A program made the translations under genes and the position numbers. Below the pieces are notes generated by a model. It was not told the DNA's origin. It saw nothing but the letters and a program-made list of their open reading frames with translations, and ran no database searches. From an uncultured Prevotellaceae bacterium (GTDB lineage: Bacteria > Bacteroidota > Bacteroidia > Bacteroidales > Bacteroidaceae), in assembly GCA_900316445.1 (NCBI GenBank), contig ONCZ01000059.1, positions 1-38,085 on the forward strand: a DNA stretch of 38,085 nucleotides, in the 5' to 3' direction. Positions 23,624-32,198 of this stretch are shown here, in pieces. How positions within the stretch are numbered: position 1 is the first letter of the stretch; every line of letters begins with the position of its first letter.

Positions 23624-24940
23624 ATGAGACAGAAGGTATTGATAGCTTTATCATTCGTCATTTGTCATTTATCATTTAGTCCTGCAAGGGCGCAGGTTCC
23701 CGATACACTCGGTTATGACAAATTCCGCTTCGGCGGCTATGGAGAGGTGGTTGCGAATTTCAAGGACTATGGTATTAACCGTTTCTATGGTCATAGCGAA
23801 GGTAATGCCAAGCAGAACCACAACACCATTTCGATTCCCCGGTTTGTACTGGCATTCGACTATAAGTTCACACCGAAGTGGATTCTCGGTGCTGAGATAG
23901 AATTTGAATATGGAGGTACTGGCACGGCCTACGAACTGGAGAATACCGAGAACGGTGAATACGAGACAGAAGTGGAGAAAGGCGGTGAAGTGGCATTGGA
24001 ACAGTTCCACATCACGAGGATGATCATTCCCGAACTGAATGTCCGAGTGGGTCATCTGATTGTGCCCGTAGGCCTCACCAATGCGCACCACGAGCCCATC
24101 AACTTCTTTGGCTCTTCACGTCCTGAGGGCGAGATGACGATCATCCCCTGTACCTGGCATGAGACTGGTATTGAGTTCCTTGGTAAGTTTGGCAAGGGCT
24201 ATGCTACCTTCGACTATGAGGCGATGATCGTGACAGGTCTGAACGCCAACGGCTTTGACCGCAACAAGTGGGTAAGAGGCGGCAAGCAGGGACTCTTTGA
24301 GGGTGACAATTTCACCAGTCCGGCCTACGTGGCCCGTCTGAACTATACGGGTGTTCCCGGCCTGCGTCTTGGTGCTTCGCTCTATTATTGTGCCAACACG
24401 GGAGCCAACGCCGATAAGCTGATCACGTATGATGAAATCGGAAAGATCCCCGTGACGATCTGGTCGATGGATGCACAATATACTAATAAGTATGTGACCG
24501 CCCGTGCCAACTATCTGTCGGGCAACATCGCCCATGCAGACCTGGTAGGCGCCAAGAACGGCAGACTGTCGAATAAGTCGGGTTACAGCCGACTGACGCC
24601 TATTGCCAAGCGTGCCGTTTCATACAATGCTGAGGTGGGTGTCAATCTGAAAACCATTTGCGGGGGTGGCCACCGCTTCCCGGTGATCTATCCCTTTGCA
24701 CAATATGAATACTATAACTCCCAGGAGAAGGGAGAGGGAATGGACGTGATGGATGCACGCTGTCAGGTGAGTAAGTGGAATTTCGGCATCAACTGGAAGG
24801 CTTTGCCCAACCTCGTGGTCAAGGCCGACTATACGACCCGTCAGATCGGCACCGCCAAGGTGTTCGGCAAGGGTGCCTATAACAGCGAGAACGAGTTTGG
24901 CATCGGCATTGCCTATATCGGATGGTTTACGAAAAGGTGA
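23624..24940 (+). CDS. Outer membrane porin-like beta-barrel protein 1
   Basis: This 438-residue protein has a signal peptide (LIALSFVICHLSFSPARAQ, cut at about residue 24) whose hydrophobic core is encoded by four TCATTTG-like heptamers. The mature part opens with FRFGGYGEVVANFKDYGINRFYG and alternates amphipathic strands to a final IAYIGWFTKR, the layout of porins of the phosphate-selective or general type. It is the first gene behind the TTTTTAGG promoter and precedes an imelysin-like lipoprotein by 31 bases. The substrate is not evident; context suggests iron, heme or a redox-linked nutrient. Confidence 0.78.
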   Translation: MRQKVLIALSFVICHLSFSPARAQVPDTLGYDKFRFGGYGEVVANFKDYGINRFYGHSEGNAKQNHNTISIPRFVLAFDYKFTPKWILGAEIEFEYGGTGTAYELENTENGEYETEVEKGGEVALEQFHITRMIIPELNVRVGHLIVPVGLTNAHHEPINFFGSSRPEGEMTIIPCTWHETGIEFLGKFGKGYATFDYEAMIVTGLNANGFDRNKWVRGGKQGLFEGDNFTSPAYVARLNYTGVPGLRLGASLYYCANTGANADKLITYDEIGKIPVTIWSMDAQYTNKYVTARANYLSGNIAHADLVGAKNGRLSNKSGYSRLTPIAKRAVSYNAEVGVNLKTICGGGHRFPVIYPFAQYEYYNSQEKGEGMDVMDARCQVSKWNFGINWKALPNLVVKADYTTRQIGTAKVFGKGAYNSENEFGIGIAYIGWFTKR

Positions 24941-24971
24941 AAAGGTATACGTTAGTTAATATAAAAAGGAA

Positions 24972-26132
24972 ATGAAAAAGAATCTTATGATGATGAGTCT
25001 CGCCATGATGGGACTCTGTGCATTCACCGCTTGCAGCAGTGATGACGACAAGAAGGGTAGTGAAACAGTCAGCATTCAGGACTCGGAGTATGATGCCATT
25101 ATCAACCAGTATGTTGATGCCGTCGTGCTTCCGACCTACTCAGACCTGAAGACGAAAAACAGCGCCCTTTACGACGCGGTGGTCGCTTTCGGTAACAATC
25201 CCTCAAACGCTGGTTTCTCGAAGATCTGTGAGGCCTGGCTGACTGCCCGTGAGCCTTGGGAGTCGTCAGAGGCTTTCCTCTTCGGCCCTGTGGCCGACTA
25301 CGGTCTTGATCCTAACATGGACTCCTGGCCGCTCGATCAGGAGGCTATCGTGAACACCCTGATGTCGCAGCAGTGGAACGAGATGGAGTGGACCGGCGAC
25401 TACGACGAGGATGACGATGCGATTGCCGCTGCCCAGAACATCCGTGGTTTCCACACCCTCGAGTTCCTGGCTTTCCGCGACGGCAAGGCTCGTACGCTGA
25501 ACGATGCTGCTACCGACGATGATCCTGCCAACACCGTGTACAGCGAGGCCAATGCTAATGCGTGGGCTCAGTATATGAGAAACACGGCCCAGCTGCTCGT
25601 GGATGACGTGACGCTCCTGGTCAATGCCTGGAACAACGGCTATGCCGCAGCCTTCAAGAACCATAACAGCGGAGACTTCACCAGCGGACTCAGCTGTATC
25701 GAGCAGATCATCGACGGCTGCGTAGATATCGCAGGCGAGGTTGGAGGGGCAAAGATCGGTGAGCCATACGACCTCTATGTCTCCGGTAAGACCACCGAGG
25801 CCCTCTATGCCGTAGAGTCGTGGTACAGTTGGCACTCCCGCGACGACTATACTAACAACATCCTCTCTATCCGCAACGCCTACTTTGGCTCCCGCGACGG
25901 CAGTATCAACACCAACTCGCTGTCGAAACTCGTTGCCAAGTATAATCCCGAACTCGACGCCAGGGTGAAGGCATGCATCAACGCCGCTGCCAATGCCATC
26001 CAGGCCATTCCCCAGCCTTTCCGCAACAACATCAACTCTGCTGAGGCTGCCGATGCTATGGATGCATGTGCTGAACTGTCTGATGTGCTGGAGAACGAGC
26101 TGAAGCCCTTCCTGGTGAATGCTACAAAGTAA
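24972..26132 (+). CDS. Imelysin-family (M75-like) lipoprotein
   Basis: The 386-residue protein has a lipoprotein signal ending in FTACSSDDD (Cys at about 21). The imelysin GxHxxE motif is present as GFHTLE with His161 and Glu164, and the flanking LTAREPWESSEAFLFGPVADYG then LDPNMDSWPLD segment is characteristic. Imelysin proteins are linked to iron uptake and are often found with di-heme proteins, as here; the M75 peptidase activity is doubtful for the family. It should be anchored to a membrane lipid and face outward. The next gene begins 104 bases downstream after a hairpin. Confidence 0.88.
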   Translation: MKKNLMMMSLAMMGLCAFTACSSDDDKKGSETVSIQDSEYDAIINQYVDAVVLPTYSDLKTKNSALYDAVVAFGNNPSNAGFSKICEAWLTAREPWESSEAFLFGPVADYGLDPNMDSWPLDQEAIVNTLMSQQWNEMEWTGDYDEDDDAIAAAQNIRGFHTLEFLAFRDGKARTLNDAATDDDPANTVYSEANANAWAQYMRNTAQLLVDDVTLLVNAWNNGYAAAFKNHNSGDFTSGLSCIEQIIDGCVDIAGEVGGAKIGEPYDLYVSGKTTEALYAVESWYSWHSRDDYTNNILSIRNAYFGSRDGSINTNSLSKLVAKYNPELDARVKACINAAANAIQAIPQPFRNNINSAEAADAMDACAELSDVLENELKPFLVNATK

Positions 26133-26161
26133 GCGCAGAGGAATCAAACAGATTCCGCTAA

Positions 26162-26192
26162 GCGGAGACGGAACGAGATTTTCCGTCTTCGC
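26162..26192 (+). other. Intercistronic hairpin
   Basis: AGACGGAA (26166-26173) pairs with TTCCGTCT (26181-26188), and outer GCG/CGC bases extend it after one mismatch. There is no T-run, so partial termination or mRNA stabilisation between the imelysin and di-heme genes is more likely than full termination. Confidence 0.45.
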
Positions 26193-26236
26193 TATTGTGG
26201 TCTAAAAGAGATAAAATAGGAAACGATGCACGTGAT

Positions 26237-27691
26237 ATGAATAAATACTTATATGCATTTATGTTATTTTCGGCCGTTTGGGGGTTGACCGCCTGTGACG
26301 AAAGCGACCAGCTGGACGTGGATGACATCAGCATTCCCAGAGGCTATGCACTCTCTGCCGGCACATCTACAGGCTTCTACAACTCGTCGGTGGCTTACGA
26401 CCAGGCTGCACGGTGGCTCTCGGGGTCATACGCCTCTCGTTTTAATACCGGCGACCGTCTGTATGACAACGTGAAGGTGGCCAACGAGAATGGTCATGGC
26501 GGCGGTCTCGGTCCCGTCTATGCCGGCTACAGCTGTGGCAGTTGTCACCGCAATGCAGGACGTACGGAGCCTACCTACTGGACCAGTTTTAAGAATGGGA
26601 GCGATGACGGTTCCGGCCCTTACGGGTTTACCGCCTCGCTCATCTATATCACCCGTAAAAACGGTACCTTCTTCCCCAACTATGGCCGTGTGATCCATGA
26701 TCAGGCTATCTATGGCGTAAGGCCGGAAGGCAAACTGAAAGTGAAGATCGACTCTATGGAATTCAGTTTCCCCGATGGTGAGAAATACACGCTCTGTGTG
26801 CCGAAATGGCATATCACGGAATGGTATGCCGACAGTATCAGTCCCGATGACCTCTTCTGTACCGTCCGTGTGCCGCTCCGGCATGTCGGCATGGGACAAA
26901 TCATGGCCCTCGACCAGAATGAGATCGAGGCATTGGCCCGCAAGAGCAACTATCCCGAATGGGGCATCAGCGGAAGGGCCAACTACATCAACGAGCGCGG
27001 CAGGCTGCAGCTCGGACTCTCTGGCAACAAGGCACAGCATGCAGACCTGACCGTGGAACTGGGATTCTCGAGCGATATGGGTATGACCAACAGCCGCTAT
27101 CCCGAAGAAATCTGTGAAGGACAGCGCCAGATGGATGAAGGCTCGATGATGGGACTCTCCTACGACATGCTCGACGTGCCGACAGAGGATATGGAGTGCG
27201 TAGACCTCTATATGCAGGGACTGGCCGTTCCTGCCCGCCGCAATGTCAACGATGCTGATGTGAAGGCAGGCGAGCAACTCTTCTATGACGCTGGATGCCA
27301 TCTCTGCCACGTCACGACACTCCATACTAAGACCCGTGGATCCGTGCTCCTTGCCGGTACGGCACTCCCCTGGCTCGGAGGACAGACCATCCATCCCTAT
27401 TCCGACTTCCTGCTTCACGACATGGGGTCGGAGATCATGGGTGTCGGACTGAACGACAACTTCGTCAGCGGTCTGGCACGCGGCAATGAGTGGCGTACCA
27501 CACCGCTATGGGGTGTGGGCTTGCAGAAGAAAGTGAACGGACATACCTATTTCCTTCACGACGGCCGGGCCCGTAACTTCGTCGAGGCCATCATGTGGCA
27601 TGGCGGTGAGGGTGAAGCCTCAAAGAACAAGTTCAAGAATATGAGTAAGAAACAGCGTGACCAGCTGGTGCAGTTCCTCGGGTCACTTTAG
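26237..27691 (+). CDS. Di-heme oxidoreductase (DHOR) family lipoprotein
   Basis: From ATG 26237 this is 484 residues with a lipoprotein signal (LTACDE, Cys at about 18); the earlier frame start at 26195 would bury that signal. Two c-type heme sites are visible: CGSCH at 100-104 and CHLCH at 354-358. Regions such as YAGYSCGSCHRNAGRTEP, LPWLGGQTIHPYSDFLLHDMG and WRTTPLWGVGL match the DHOR/di-heme peroxidase-like family. The C-terminal YFLHDGRARNFVEAIMWHGGEGE is also typical. It likely moves electrons or reduces peroxide in the periplasm or at the outer membrane. It sits between imelysin and a second porin. Confidence 0.9.
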   Translation: MNKYLYAFMLFSAVWGLTACDESDQLDVDDISIPRGYALSAGTSTGFYNSSVAYDQAARWLSGSYASRFNTGDRLYDNVKVANENGHGGGLGPVYAGYSCGSCHRNAGRTEPTYWTSFKNGSDDGSGPYGFTASLIYITRKNGTFFPNYGRVIHDQAIYGVRPEGKLKVKIDSMEFSFPDGEKYTLCVPKWHITEWYADSISPDDLFCTVRVPLRHVGMGQIMALDQNEIEALARKSNYPEWGISGRANYINERGRLQLGLSGNKAQHADLTVELGFSSDMGMTNSRYPEEICEGQRQMDEGSMMGLSYDMLDVPTEDMECVDLYMQGLAVPARRNVNDADVKAGEQLFYDAGCHLCHVTTLHTKTRGSVLLAGTALPWLGGQTIHPYSDFLLHDMGSEIMGVGLNDNFVSGLARGNEWRTTPLWGVGLQKKVNGHTYFLHDGRARNFVEAIMWHGGEGEASKNKFKNMSKKQRDQLVQFLGSL

Positions 27692-27732
27692 ATAATTGAA
27701 AATTGAGAATTGAAAATTGAGAATTGAGAATT
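27691..27732. repeat. Heptanucleotide tandem array 4, abutting a start codon
   Basis: Six units of period 7 alternate between GAAAATT and GAGAATT types, starting with GATAATT, and the last base touches the ATG at 27733. It forms the whole translation start region of the second porin. Confidence 0.75.
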
Positions 27733-28989
27733 ATGATTACCAATAAGATGATTTCCTTTAAGAGAATGAGCAAAAGGCTGCCGATAGCTTTATCATTTAT
27801 CATTTGTCATTCATCATTTAGCCCAGCATGGGCACAGACAGAGTTGAATATGGACAACGGCGTGATTCCTATTGCCGACGACCGCGGCTTCACACTCCAG
27901 AGTAATGACGGGAGTTTCGTGTTCAAGCCCTATCTCTATTTGCAGAGTACCCTCAACTTCAAATACTACGATGATGAAGGTCTCGACAAGGCCTACAATC
28001 AGGACAATGTCGCCAACTCCGGCTTTGCCATGCCTTATGCCATCATCGGTTTCACGGGCAAGGCCTTCGGAAAGATCGACTATAACGTCTGTATCAATGC
28101 GGCAGCCTCCGGAGGCAACGTGCTTCAGCAGGCTTGGATCGACTATGCCGTCAGTCCGGAACTCCGTTTCCGTGCCGGTAAGTTCAAGACACCGTTCACT
28201 CATGCCTACCTCACCACGCTTGGCGAGACGCTCTTCTCTTCGCTGCCCACATCGCTTACGGCTGTGGCCATCCTGCCTTACTCGCTGAATGCGGTCACTC
28301 CTGGCATTGGCACCGGCTTCGACCTTGGGGTGGAGGTGCATGGATTCCTGGCCAATAAGTTCGGCTATGAGGTGGGTCTCTGGAATGGAACCGGTTCTGC
28401 CCAGAACGGTGCCACCAAGACCATCAGCGACGATATCCATATCCCCTCTCTGCTCTATGCCGGACGTCTGACCTACCAGCCCAAGGGTGCCATGCCCATG
28501 ACACAGGGTAACCCCAAGTTGCAGCATGAGGACAAGATGCTTATTGGTGTCAGCGCCAACTACAACGTGGAGTCGGAAAACGAATCGACTAATGATTTCC
28601 GTGCCGGCGTGGAGTTTGCCATGCTGAAGAACAGATGGTACATTGGTGCAGAGGCCTACTATATGCATATCGGTTTCACAGACCGTCAGAAGATCGACGA
28701 CACCTACAATTACTGGGGTGGATATGCCCAGGTGGGTTATTTCGTTCATCCGCAGATGCAGCTTGGCCTGCGCTATGATTTCTTCGACCGTAATGGTACC
28801 ACCAAGGACGGTATCCTCAATATGCCTGCCGCCACCGTCAACTACTTCGTGCCCAAGACCAACATCAAACTCTCAGCTATGTATCAGTACATCGGACGTA
28901 CAGGTCACGAGACACAGCTCGACCGTGATATGGACGACCTCGGCATCTGCACCCACATGGCTCAAATCATGCTTCAATATGCGTTCTAA
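27733..28989 (+). CDS. Outer membrane porin-like beta-barrel protein 2
   Basis: From ATG 27733 the product is 418 residues; ATG 27766 (MSKRLPIALSF) is an alternative that gives a tidier signal peptide. The signal region ALSFIICHSSFSPAWAQ is nearly the same as in porin 1 and is likewise encoded by heptamers. The mature part has beta strands such as FKPYLYLQSTLNFKYY and RFRAGKFKTPFTHAY, like OprO/OprP-type phosphate-selective porins, and ends in MLQYAF with a terminal Phe, as outer membrane barrels do. It overlaps the next gene start by 11 bases. Confidence 0.78.
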   Translation: MITNKMISFKRMSKRLPIALSFIICHSSFSPAWAQTELNMDNGVIPIADDRGFTLQSNDGSFVFKPYLYLQSTLNFKYYDDEGLDKAYNQDNVANSGFAMPYAIIGFTGKAFGKIDYNVCINAAASGGNVLQQAWIDYAVSPELRFRAGKFKTPFTHAYLTTLGETLFSSLPTSLTAVAILPYSLNAVTPGIGTGFDLGVEVHGFLANKFGYEVGLWNGTGSAQNGATKTISDDIHIPSLLYAGRLTYQPKGAMPMTQGNPKLQHEDKMLIGVSANYNVESENESTNDFRAGVEFAMLKNRWYIGAEAYYMHIGFTDRQKIDDTYNYWGGYAQVGYFVHPQMQLGLRYDFFDRNGTTKDGILNMPAATVNYFVPKTNIKLSAMYQYIGRTGHETQLDRDMDDLGICTHMAQIMLQYAF

Positions 28990-29701
28990 GGTCATTACGT
29001 TTCTTTTCAGCCTGACCGTCGTCGCGCTCATCTCCTGCGATGATGGGCGCATCTATCCGGAGACTGTCGCCTCGTCGGAAGGAAAGACTGTCGTACTTGA
29101 GGGCGTGCTCGACGGACTTGACAGTTGGACCAGCGCCTACCGGGTGTCCATCGCAGGCTTCGAGGGTGCTGACGATGAGTATGCCAGCGTGTCGAAGGTG
29201 ATCTCCGGCAGCGATGTCACAGACGGTAAGGCCCATGTCGAACTGTCGGGCATCAAGGAGAATGTCACGCTGGTACGCCTCTGCATCCTCGACCGTCTGA
29301 GGAAGCATATCGTCACTTTCAAAGAGGTGGATGTATCCAAGGCTACGGAAGTGGTCAAGATGGATGTGGGCGACGTCGATATCAGTATGTTCAATGCCAT
29401 ACAACAGGCCTTCTTCAACACCACTTGTGCGAACTGCCACGGAGCCAGCAACCGTGCGGCCGCAGGACTCTATCTCACGGAAGGAAAGAGCCGTGCGGCC
29501 CTTGTGGATGTTGATTCCAGGAAAGTGGAGGGCCGGAAACTGGTTGAGACCAACGATGCCAGCAACAGCGTGCTCCACATGGTGCTGAACCAGCAAACGG
29601 TGGAAGGTATTTCGATGGATCATCGCGACCTCGTTTCAGAGAAGAACGAGATGACCATCCTCCCGCTCATCGACAGCTGGATTAATAACGGAGCGAAGTA
29701 A
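28979..29701 (+). CDS. Mono-heme c-type cytochrome lipoprotein
   Basis: ATG 28979 overlaps the porin stop and starts a 240-residue lipoprotein (ALISCDDG, Cys at about 19). A longer frame from 28643 exists but would run inside the porin gene, so it is rejected. Residues 25-125 are beta-rich and unrecognised. The C-terminal third carries one heme site, CANCH at 150-154, in TTCANCHGASNRAAAGLYLT, followed by a cytochrome-like end (LPLIDSWINNGAK). Met or His ligand candidates (ISMDHRDL) lie downstream. It probably exchanges electrons with the di-heme protein upstream. Confidence 0.8.
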   Translation: MRSKVITFLFSLTVVALISCDDGRIYPETVASSEGKTVVLEGVLDGLDSWTSAYRVSIAGFEGADDEYASVSKVISGSDVTDGKAHVELSGIKENVTLVRLCILDRLRKHIVTFKEVDVSKATEVVKMDVGDVDISMFNAIQQAFFNTTCANCHGASNRAAAGLYLTEGKSRAALVDVDSRKVEGRKLVETNDASNSVLHMVLNQQTVEGISMDHRDLVSEKNEMTILPLIDSWINNGAK

Positions 29702-29708
29702 GAGATTG

Positions 29709-29736
29709 GTTTACAGTTTACGGTTTACAGTTTACA
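29709..29736. repeat. Heptanucleotide tandem array 5
   Basis: Four units of period 7 (GTTTACA, GTTTACG, GTTTACA, GTTTACA) lie between the cytochrome and Rid genes. Confidence 0.7.
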
Positions 29737-29752
29737 GATGATATGAAAATAT

Positions 29753-30898
29753 ATGGATAAGAAACATCAGAATTATAAGTTTGAGAACGCATTTGCCGAT
29801 GTGTTCCAATTTGATAATGGGACGGAGGTACGTGAGTATCATGTCATGATCCACGTCGGTTCGCCGCGGCTCTCCTACGCCCAGCAGTTAGAGGCGGTCT
29901 TAGGAGTCTACAACCAGCTGATAGAGGGCCCGCTCAACGGTGCTCAGGCCGTATTCAAACGCTATTTCCTCAGCGATGCCGCCAATCAGGCTGACGAGGT
30001 CATCGCCTCAGATGTCACCGACTGTGCCAAGAGCATCATCCAGCAGGCACCGCTCGACGGTACGAAGATCGCCCTCTGGGTCTATCTGATGACGAATGTG
30101 CAGACAGGTGTCAGCCAGAGTGGCTTGTATGAAGTGCGCCACGGCGGGTTCCGTCATCTTTGGAACGGCTCAGCCCACAATATGGCAGCCAATTCGGAAT
30201 ACCAGACGCGACTGCTCTTCAATGAGTATAACATGCAGCTGATTCAGGAAGGATGTACGCTGGAGGCCAACTGTATCCGTACCTGGTTCTTTGTCAACGA
30301 TGTCGACCTGAACTATGGCGGTGTGGTAAGGGCCCGCAACCAGTTCTTCTTCACGCAAGGGCTGACGGTGAACACCCATTTCATCGCCTCTACGGGTATC
30401 GGAGGCCGTCAGCAGGATCCCAATGTGCTCTCGCAGATGGACAACTATGCCATCGCCGGCATCAGGAAGGAGCAGATACACTATCTCTATGCCTCCACCC
30501 ATCTGAACCGCACCAGCGACTATGGTGTGAGCTTTGAGCGTGGCACCCAGGTCAACTATGCCGACCGTCGCCATGTCTTTATCTCCGGCACCGCTTCTAT
30601 TAATAATAAAGGTGAGGTGATGTATCCCAAGGATATCATCAAGCAGACACACCGTATGTGGGAGAATGTCGAGGCCCTGTTGGCTGAGGCCGACTGTAAT
30701 TTCAACGATGTGGCTGAGATGGTGGTCTATCTGCGCGACACAGCCGACTACGACGTGGTACGCGAGCTTTATGAGGAGCGCTTTGCCGGCAAGCCCTACG
30801 TCATCGTCCATGCTCCCGTCTGCCGTCCGGGCTGGCTTATCGAGATGGAGTGTATGGCTGTGAAGGCTGTTGATCTGCCAACGATGCCGAAATTCTAA
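29753..30898 (+). CDS. Rid (YjgF/YER057c)-family two-domain protein
   Basis: The 381-residue cytoplasmic protein has no signal peptide. The C-terminal half carries Rid-like features: RRHVFISGTASINNKGEVMYP, DIIKQTHRMWENVEALLAEA, NDVAEMVVYLRD and a final VCRPGWLIEMECMAVK. The N-terminal half is a degenerate version of the same fold. Database entries for this type are sometimes called Rid hydrolase or, mistakenly, a PTS subunit; FkbO-like chorismatases share the fold. Rid proteins hydrolyse reactive enamines or imines, but the active residues cannot be confirmed here. Its link with the heme run is by position only (52-base spacer filled largely with a heptamer array). Confidence 0.75.
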   Translation: MDKKHQNYKFENAFADVFQFDNGTEVREYHVMIHVGSPRLSYAQQLEAVLGVYNQLIEGPLNGAQAVFKRYFLSDAANQADEVIASDVTDCAKSIIQQAPLDGTKIALWVYLMTNVQTGVSQSGLYEVRHGGFRHLWNGSAHNMAANSEYQTRLLFNEYNMQLIQEGCTLEANCIRTWFFVNDVDLNYGGVVRARNQFFFTQGLTVNTHFIASTGIGGRQQDPNVLSQMDNYAIAGIRKEQIHYLYASTHLNRTSDYGVSFERGTQVNYADRRHVFISGTASINNKGEVMYPKDIIKQTHRMWENVEALLAEADCNFNDVAEMVVYLRDTADYDVVRELYEERFAGKPYVIVHAPVCRPGWLIEMECMAVKAVDLPTMPKF

Positions 30899-30900
30899 AT

Positions 30901-31018
30901 ATTCGAGGAGTGAGGAGTGTGGAGTGTGGAGTGAGAAATGTTTGGTGGCGGAGGATGGCACTACTTCTCTGCTTTTTGCATATCTCACTCCTCACTCCAC
31001 ACTCCTCACTCCTCGAAT
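30901..31018. repeat. 26-bp perfect inverted repeat built from heptamer arrays
   Basis: Bases 30901-30926 and 30993-31018 are exact reverse complements around a 66-base loop. The left arm is GAGGAGT/GTGGAGT heptamers, the right arm ACTCCTC/ACTCCAC heptamers. The next gene's ATG (30955) lies in the loop and the right arm is coding. Confidence 0.85.
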
Positions 31019-31617
31019 GCTCTGCCCGCTCCATCCAGACCATCAATGCCGACAAGGCCAAAGAAGTGGCCCGCGAGCAAGTTGTATGGCGCGGTCGCCT
31101 CTGTCCCTTCTCCACCTTTGCCCATAGTTTCCTGCAGTCCGTTTATGGCAAGAACCGTTACAGAGGGCTTTCTCCCGAGCAGGTGGTCTATGGCTGGCTG
31201 CTTCGTCCGGAAGTATGGAAAGACGAACCGCTGATCCATATTCCCGATGCCGACCTGCGGCGCCAGCTGCACATCGAAGGCGAATATGCCAAGTTTTCTG
31301 AACTCTTCGACGATACCCTCGGCTACAGACTGAACGCTCTGGGTTCCGACCTCCCTGAGCGGATGCGGCCTTTGGTGCGTGAAACCCCTGCCGTCGTCAG
31401 TCTTGACGAGAAGGTGGGCGACATCATCCTCCTGACGCAAGGCCGGCTCCTCCAGCCACGTCCCGCCGATATGCCGCCTCTGCCCTCATGGCGCATTGAG
31501 GCAGAAATCCTTTGGAATGTCACGCCGCCTTGGGCCGTCCTTTTGTCGATAGCAGCAGTCATATCCATTCTGGCCATTTTGTTAAAAAAGGCAATCAAAC
31601 GCCTGAAGTGCCAATAA
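30955..31617 (+). CDS. Protein resembling a cytochrome c biogenesis (CcsA/CcsB-like) periplasmic domain
   Basis: From ATG 30955 (220 residues; ATG 30910 would give 235) the protein has a signal-like start, MALLLCFLHISLLTPHSSLL, encoded by repeats. A soluble domain follows (KAKEVAREQVVWRGRLCPFS, TFAHSFLQSVYGKNRYRGLS then PEQVVYGWLLRPEVW), then a C-terminal membrane helix (about 190-212). I recall similar text in the periplasmic loop of the large Bacteroidetes cytochrome c biogenesis fusion protein, where the enzyme is about 800 residues. If right, this is a detached or truncated module. The CxxCH proteins just upstream would need such a pathway. Without a search I hold this at moderate confidence. 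Confidence 0.5.
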   Translation: MALLLCFLHISLLTPHSSLLECSARSIQTINADKAKEVAREQVVWRGRLCPFSTFAHSFLQSVYGKNRYRGLSPEQVVYGWLLRPEVWKDEPLIHIPDADLRRQLHIEGEYAKFSELFDDTLGYRLNALGSDLPERMRPLVRETPAVVSLDEKVGDIILLTQGRLLQPRPADMPPLPSWRIEAEILWNVTPPWAVLLSIAAVISILAILLKKAIKRLKCQ

Positions 31618-31624
31618 TTATTCG

Positions 31625-31632
31625 TACCTTTG
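31625..31632 (+). promoter_or_regulatory. Promoter -7 element of the GNAT gene
   Basis: TACCTTTG at 31625-31632 followed by CAACGA is a good -7 element just beyond the preceding stop. The -33 region within the end of that gene is weak. Transcription would start near 31640. Confidence 0.5.
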
Positions 31633-31697
31633 CAACGACAGTTAAAAAATAGACCATGCCGACGACATGGATCACAGTAAAAAACGAAACAAACATA

Positions 31698-32159
31698 ATG
31701 GTTAGAAGAGCAAACAAAAATGACATCAGCCGTATCATCCAGTTGTTGCATCAGGTTGATATGGTGCATCACGAGATACGCCCGGACTTGTTCAAACCCC
31801 ACACGACCAAGTATGATGAGCAGCAGCTCGAAGCCCTGCTCGACGATGACAGCAAACCCATCTTCGTCTTCGATCGCGGAGAGGTCTTAGGCCATGCCTT
31901 CTGCCTGGTTACAGAGGTCAGGAACGACAAACTGCTTCAGGACATCAAGACGCTCTATATCGACGACATCTGCGTAGATGAGAAGGCGCGCGGCCAACAC
32001 GTCGGAAAGGCTTTGTATGAGCATGTGCGTGATTACGCCCTCTCAATAGGCTGCAACAACATCACCCTGAATGTATGGGAGGGCAATGATCCGGCATTAA
32101 GCTTCTATCGGAACATGGGCATGAAAGTCCAGAAAACGACCATGGAGATAAAACTGTAA
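31698..32159 (+). CDS. GNAT-family N-acetyltransferase
   Basis: From ATG 31698 the protein is 153 residues and starts MVRRANKNDISRIIQLLHQ, the usual first strand and helix of GNAT enzymes; ATG 31656 would add 14 residues with no clear role. The acetyl-CoA-binding motif A is visible as IYIDDICVDEKARGQHVGKAL, followed by the motif B region NITLNVWEGNDPALSFYRNMGM. GNAT enzymes move an acetyl group from acetyl-CoA to an amine; the acceptor is unknown. It has its own promoter and is followed 39 bases later by a ZIP transporter. Confidence 0.87.
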   Translation: MVRRANKNDISRIIQLLHQVDMVHHEIRPDLFKPHTTKYDEQQLEALLDDDSKPIFVFDRGEVLGHAFCLVTEVRNDKLLQDIKTLYIDDICVDEKARGQHVGKALYEHVRDYALSIGCNNITLNVWEGNDPALSFYRNMGMKVQKTTMEIKL

Positions 32160-32198
32160 CTTACCCTGTAACGACTGAATTGCAATATTGCCCCGCTG

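Noticed and set aside
28643-28978. 5' extension of the mono-heme lipoprotein frame into porin 2
   Set aside because: The extension is Ser/Thr/Arg-rich shadow sequence of the porin; the lipoprotein signal at 28979 gives the natural start.
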